A stretch of DNA of 64,000 nt from Antedon mediterranea (taxonomy: Eukaryota; Echinodermata; Crinoidea; Comatulida; Antedonidae): the NCBI RefSeq assembly GCF_964355755.1, contig NC_092675.1, positions 23,166,412-23,230,411 on the forward strand. Direction: 5' to 3'. Below, one piece after another: positions 37,401 to 64,000 of the stretch. Both the position numbers and the translations under genes were made by a program. Position 1 is the first letter of the stretch. The number at the start of each line of letters is the position of its first letter. The notes under the pieces were generated by a model, which ran no database searches, was not told where the DNA came from, and saw nothing but the letters and a program-made list of their open reading frames with translations.

Positions 37401-38267
37401 CACATGAATGGAATTATAATAGATAAATTCATTTATATACCCTAAATTATTTATGTTTGAAAAAATGATCAGTAGTGAGTAAACACGCCTCTAAACATAA
37501 TAGGCTACATTGTTATTAATATGACGTAAAACGATATTTTTAATTCAATCAATACCGAGGCCTGCTCTATTTGTGTTTTCTCAGATCATGTAGATCCTAA
37601 TTTGTACCATGTTGATTCAGAGTATTATGATAATAATGTAGCATTAAAATCATTTAATAAAAACATTAAAACTGTTTGTGGTGGACGTGAATATAATGTT
37701 GTTAAGAATCGGATAATTCAACGAATATACACAGGACATTGACTGTTCTCAAGAGATTTGTAAATGTACGAACATCATTACAGTGAAAGTTAGCCAGGTA
37801 CTGTAAGAATTTATTTTTGGATAATTTGGTCTAATTTTGGTACACGTGTTCATGTGTATACAGAATGTAAAAGTACAAAAATCAGTTTTAATTTTGGAAA
37901 AAAATATATATTTATATTAGGCCTATATATTTATATTTGAAATAAGTTGTTTTGCAATTAATATGTAAGGATAAATTCAGTAATCGGCGAGTTATTCGCT
38001 GTTGGATGCGTATAAAATAAAAATTCAAAAAACCACCAATTACTCAATTTATACTATAATCTCGATTTAATTTCGTAATTAAATTGAATTTTAGTAATAT
38101 AATTTAAAACGTACATGGTGTTAATTTGGAAATGGACGTTGAATACATTAGTTAGAAACAGTTTGTTTTTGTCTTATCTTGTTGAATTTACAGACAGGAA
38201 TGGCTGTGATACTTCAATGCCACCGGCAGATTTCCCAAGATGTGGGTCAACGGTGTTTGATGACTAG
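34402..38267 (+). pseudogene. Laccase-type multicopper oxidase pseudogene
   Basis: Exon-like pieces: 34402-34444, 34911-35164, 35666-36372 (interrupted), 37044-37252, 37585-37797 and 38194-38267. The start encodes a hydrophobic leader, then a cysteine-rich N-terminal region as in animal (arthropod-type) laccases, then NGLMPGPSIQ, IHWHGMYQ, WMDGSSM, HCPIAP and GTHWWHGHSG. The two histidine motifs of the first cupredoxin domain are therefore present. Family members oxidise phenols or diphenols using four coppers. Damage: in-frame TGA at 35915-35917 and at 36101-36103, an insertion with loss of a few codons at about 36236-36305, a frameshift in the fifth piece, and a frameshift in the last piece between GMAVILQ and MPPADFPRCG. 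The H-x-P-x-H and H-C-H motifs of the third domain were not found between 37797 and 38194. Splice sites are largely intact, so decay is probably recent. Confidence 0.85.
36236..36305 (+). other. Insertion with AAATAAATAAATG-type tail in a laccase exon
   Basis: Coding similarity stops after QVSF and resumes at ISLDGSDV; the roughly 70 bases between are AT-rich, contain stops and end in AAATAAATAAATGACATG, a tail typical of small retroposons. About eight expected codons are missing, so this is an insertion combined with a small deletion. No target-site duplication could be fixed. Confidence 0.5.
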
Positions 38268-39629
38268 TTTAATTATCATAGAAGATAGATGGTTAACAAT
38301 ATAATTAGGAAATTTCGAATTTTGATTTGTTGTAAAGTTTTCATTTTGTCCGAGTATGTGTCAGACTAATTTCCATCTCGCTTCCATAATTCCTGTAGAG
38401 AGCGTTAATTAGACACCGGGATCTCGCTTCTCGATACTTTTTCTCTTTATTGTCCTGGCGGAGTTTACAACTCTCTGATTGACAAAAAAACCAATATTGG
38501 CCTACGATGTTCAAAAATGTTTTATTGGTCAAATTGCACTAAGGATAATACTACATTACTAACAAATAGTTGTGAACATTAATTGAATAATCTAATTATC
38601 TTGATTTGAGGCGCAGGCCGTTTTCACATACATTATAATTTACAAATTTGTGGGTGCATAATTTAAATATCGAGTAAATTTTTTTTTTAAGGTTGAAAAT
38701 ACTAAATACTAAATACAACTTCAGTTGTAGTAAACAAACGATTATTTTGAACTAACATACAGTTGAAATAAACAAAAGTTTGAAGGTCAGCTTATTGAAA
38801 AAAAACACACAATTATAGTTTACTTATAAGGAAATGTTCATTAAATTATAAAGTGATTTTAGATATCGTGTTAATGACACAAGTATTCGGAAAACTAACT
38901 AATTTTCAAATGGAGCATATTATAATAACACCACAAAAACAAAAATGCCATATCTTTTCACACAATATGTTTATGTTTATTCAAAATGAATTTTGATATT
39001 TATGAACATATTTGCGAAAAATTGTGATGTTATTATGTTTTCTTTAATTTAGTTTTATTAGTGTTCAAAATAATAAGAATTACATTTTTTAATTCAAGAG
39101 ATAAATCAAATATGAAACCCATTTTATTTTTTGTTATGAAAAAATCAATTGGTTTTTGGTTAACTTGATTTTAAAATGGATTGTTATTCTATTTAGTATA
39201 TGAATAAAATAATGCTGTGAATAAAATAAATACTTATACATTTAATTATGAGATGTCAGTTTTCTAACTATATTATTGCTACAATACACCAAAAGTTAAA
39301 ACAATAACTACATGGATTTAAAACTTGTTAACATACTTCACTGAATATTAAGGCAATATACTACACATGAACGGCACTTTTTTGACAACAGCACTTTGGA
39401 AATTACATGTTATTAAATCTTTACAATATTATTACAAAATAATAATGGTATGCTGGGGAATTGTACTATAATATGTGAAGATACGGTACTGAAAATCAGG
39501 TAAACATTGAGAGGATAATGCCTTTGATATACAAAGTGATTTAAAATGCAATTTTCCGTTTTTTTTAATGATTTCAATTAATCTATAATTTCTTATATAC
39601 AATATTAACAATTTATTATTGAATTTTGG
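38268..39629. other. Region between the laccase pseudogene and the FAK stop codon
   Basis: AT-rich non-coding DNA, presumably including the FAK 3' UTR on the minus strand. AATAAA motifs on that strand occur just below the stop (about 39613) and further on. No exon or repeat family was recognised. Confidence 0.5.
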
Positions 39630-62616
<22,987 letters not shown>

Positions 62617-64000
62617 CTGCAAAAACAAATTAAACTGAATACATTATTCAAAATAAAATTGCATATTTATCCAGACACCAAACTGTAATGTGTTTAACAT
62701 GCCAAATGCAGAAATGTTTAGTGTATGGCACAACCATATGGCGTGTTACAAATCAAGCTAATCAGATACGCCTAGTGGTTCCTCCCCTCTGAAACAAATT
62801 ATCTTGATGATAATTAACCGATAATTCAGTGTTAGTAACATACACATTTAACCAACAATCATCATTATTCTATCATTCGATAACCATAACAACAAAGAAA
62901 AACAAATATAGTGTACAGTAAGAATAGTAAACAGTCATATTCATTTACAGTACAGACAGCTTGTACTATTTTGATCAAGTCTGAAAAGATAGTTAATGGA
63001 GTACAGTACACACCCAATTGAAATTACATAATTTATGTTACAGAAATATATCAAATTTTGTATTAGAAATTAGTACCCTCATTATAGAAATTATACAGGG
63101 TTTTCAAAGCACGATTTAAAAATGTTTTATTGATCGGGCATGTGGATTTAGGCCCGAGACAGATCCAAGGCAGCCCCTGTCATGATCAGCAAACTAATTT
63201 CTTTATCATGCCTGAAAAATGAGGCAAATACACTAAAGCACAATGCAATGCAATGCTTCCCTGGGCACAGACACATTTTCAACCCATGCCTTTTCACATG
63301 CTGTAACTCAAGTTCATTATCATATTGTTCTCTCGAGTCTTAACCTTATTGTAAAGACTTGCAGTAACATTAGTGGTCATAAAAAAAAAAGTGTGCATGT
63401 TTGCCAAAATGTTTGTTGTTGTAGGGAGTGAAAAGATGGTTGTGTTTTAAAGTGCAAAAAGGCATAATTATAATGATGTTTTATATAAGAAACTGTGTAT
63501 ATTTGTATTAAACTATTATCAAAATGGTTATCATTTTAAGGATATGCAGCAGAAACTGGCAAAAAATTGACTAAAAATACATTCTTAGTAAATTAAAATC
63601 ATGTTGCTGTTAACCTATTTCAGTTGGCATGCATTAACTGATACTGTATTAAAAACTTTGATGATACAGTTCCTAAATACCATACTGTTAGTCCATTCTG
63701 TCAATATCAGTCCTTCAGCATAAGGACCCAGATTATTTGCTTTTGAAATACAGTATGCTTTGCATTTTTATAAAATTGGGCCAGAACAAAAGTGTTTAAC
63801 AACATTAGCAAAAAAAATCAGCTATAAAAAGTCTGTCATTATCCACATGAGTTTCGGAGAGTAAGCAAAATGACTTTATGACTTGAAAGCTGTATTGTCA
63901 AGTGGACAAAAGCACATTATCAATACAAGTTAAACTTCTAGTCATCTTGAACTTTTGTTTAAAAAAAATGTTGTTAGTTTTCTTCAATCAAGTGCATTTT
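62617..64000 (-). other. FAK intron running off the window
   Basis: No exon was recognised upstream of the acceptor at 62617-62618; the remaining FERM exons and the promoter are outside. A short CAATG repeat lies near 63240. Confidence 0.6.

Overview
The window looks like animal nuclear DNA. It is AT-rich, genes are split into many small GT-AG exons, introns are mostly 100-1000 bases, and transposon debris is scattered throughout. A focal adhesion kinase gene, a decayed animal-type laccase, a very large extracellular modular protein and many copies of the palindrome TAGGCCTA together suggest a marine invertebrate deuterostome, most likely an echinoderm. The species cannot be fixed from sequence alone.

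Region 1 (about 0.5-24.4 kb, + strand) holds 51 consecutive exons of one giant gene whose 5' end lies outside the window. The reading frame closes across all 51 exons. It encodes about 3,394 residues: a C-type lectin domain, cysteine-rich/EGF-like modules, about 15 fibronectin-III-like repeats joined by an Asp-x-(Thr/Ser)-Pro-Pro linker, a cysteine-rich insert, one galactose-binding/DUF642-like domain, and two last repeat modules. No membrane segment is seen before the stop, so a secreted or matrix-associated protein is likely.

Region 2 (24.4-34.4 kb) is mostly non-coding. It carries a two-exon minus-strand gene for a mucin-like membrane protein, a decayed tandem copy of that gene's first coding exon, a tRNA-like cloverleaf, and several tandem duplications and hairpins.

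Region 3 (34.4-38.3 kb, + strand) is a broken laccase-type multicopper oxidase. The signal peptide, the cysteine-rich N-terminus and the first copper-binding motifs are intact, but there are two in-frame stops, an insertion, two frameshifts, and loss of most of the third cupredoxin domain.

Region 4 (39.6-64 kb, minus strand) is the 3' two-thirds of a focal adhesion kinase gene (PTK2/FAK family): the end of FERM, the autophosphorylation linker, a complete tyrosine kinase domain, a proline-rich region and the FAT domain. Nineteen core exons give 701 codons plus a stop in an unbroken frame. Three further exon-like segments of 48, 42 and 42 nt keep the frame and are candidate alternatively spliced cassettes. 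Its introns carry a 1.25-kb hAT-type element with an exact 8-bp target-site duplication, two smaller palindromic elements, a SINE-like repeat shared with Region 1, and tandem duplications.
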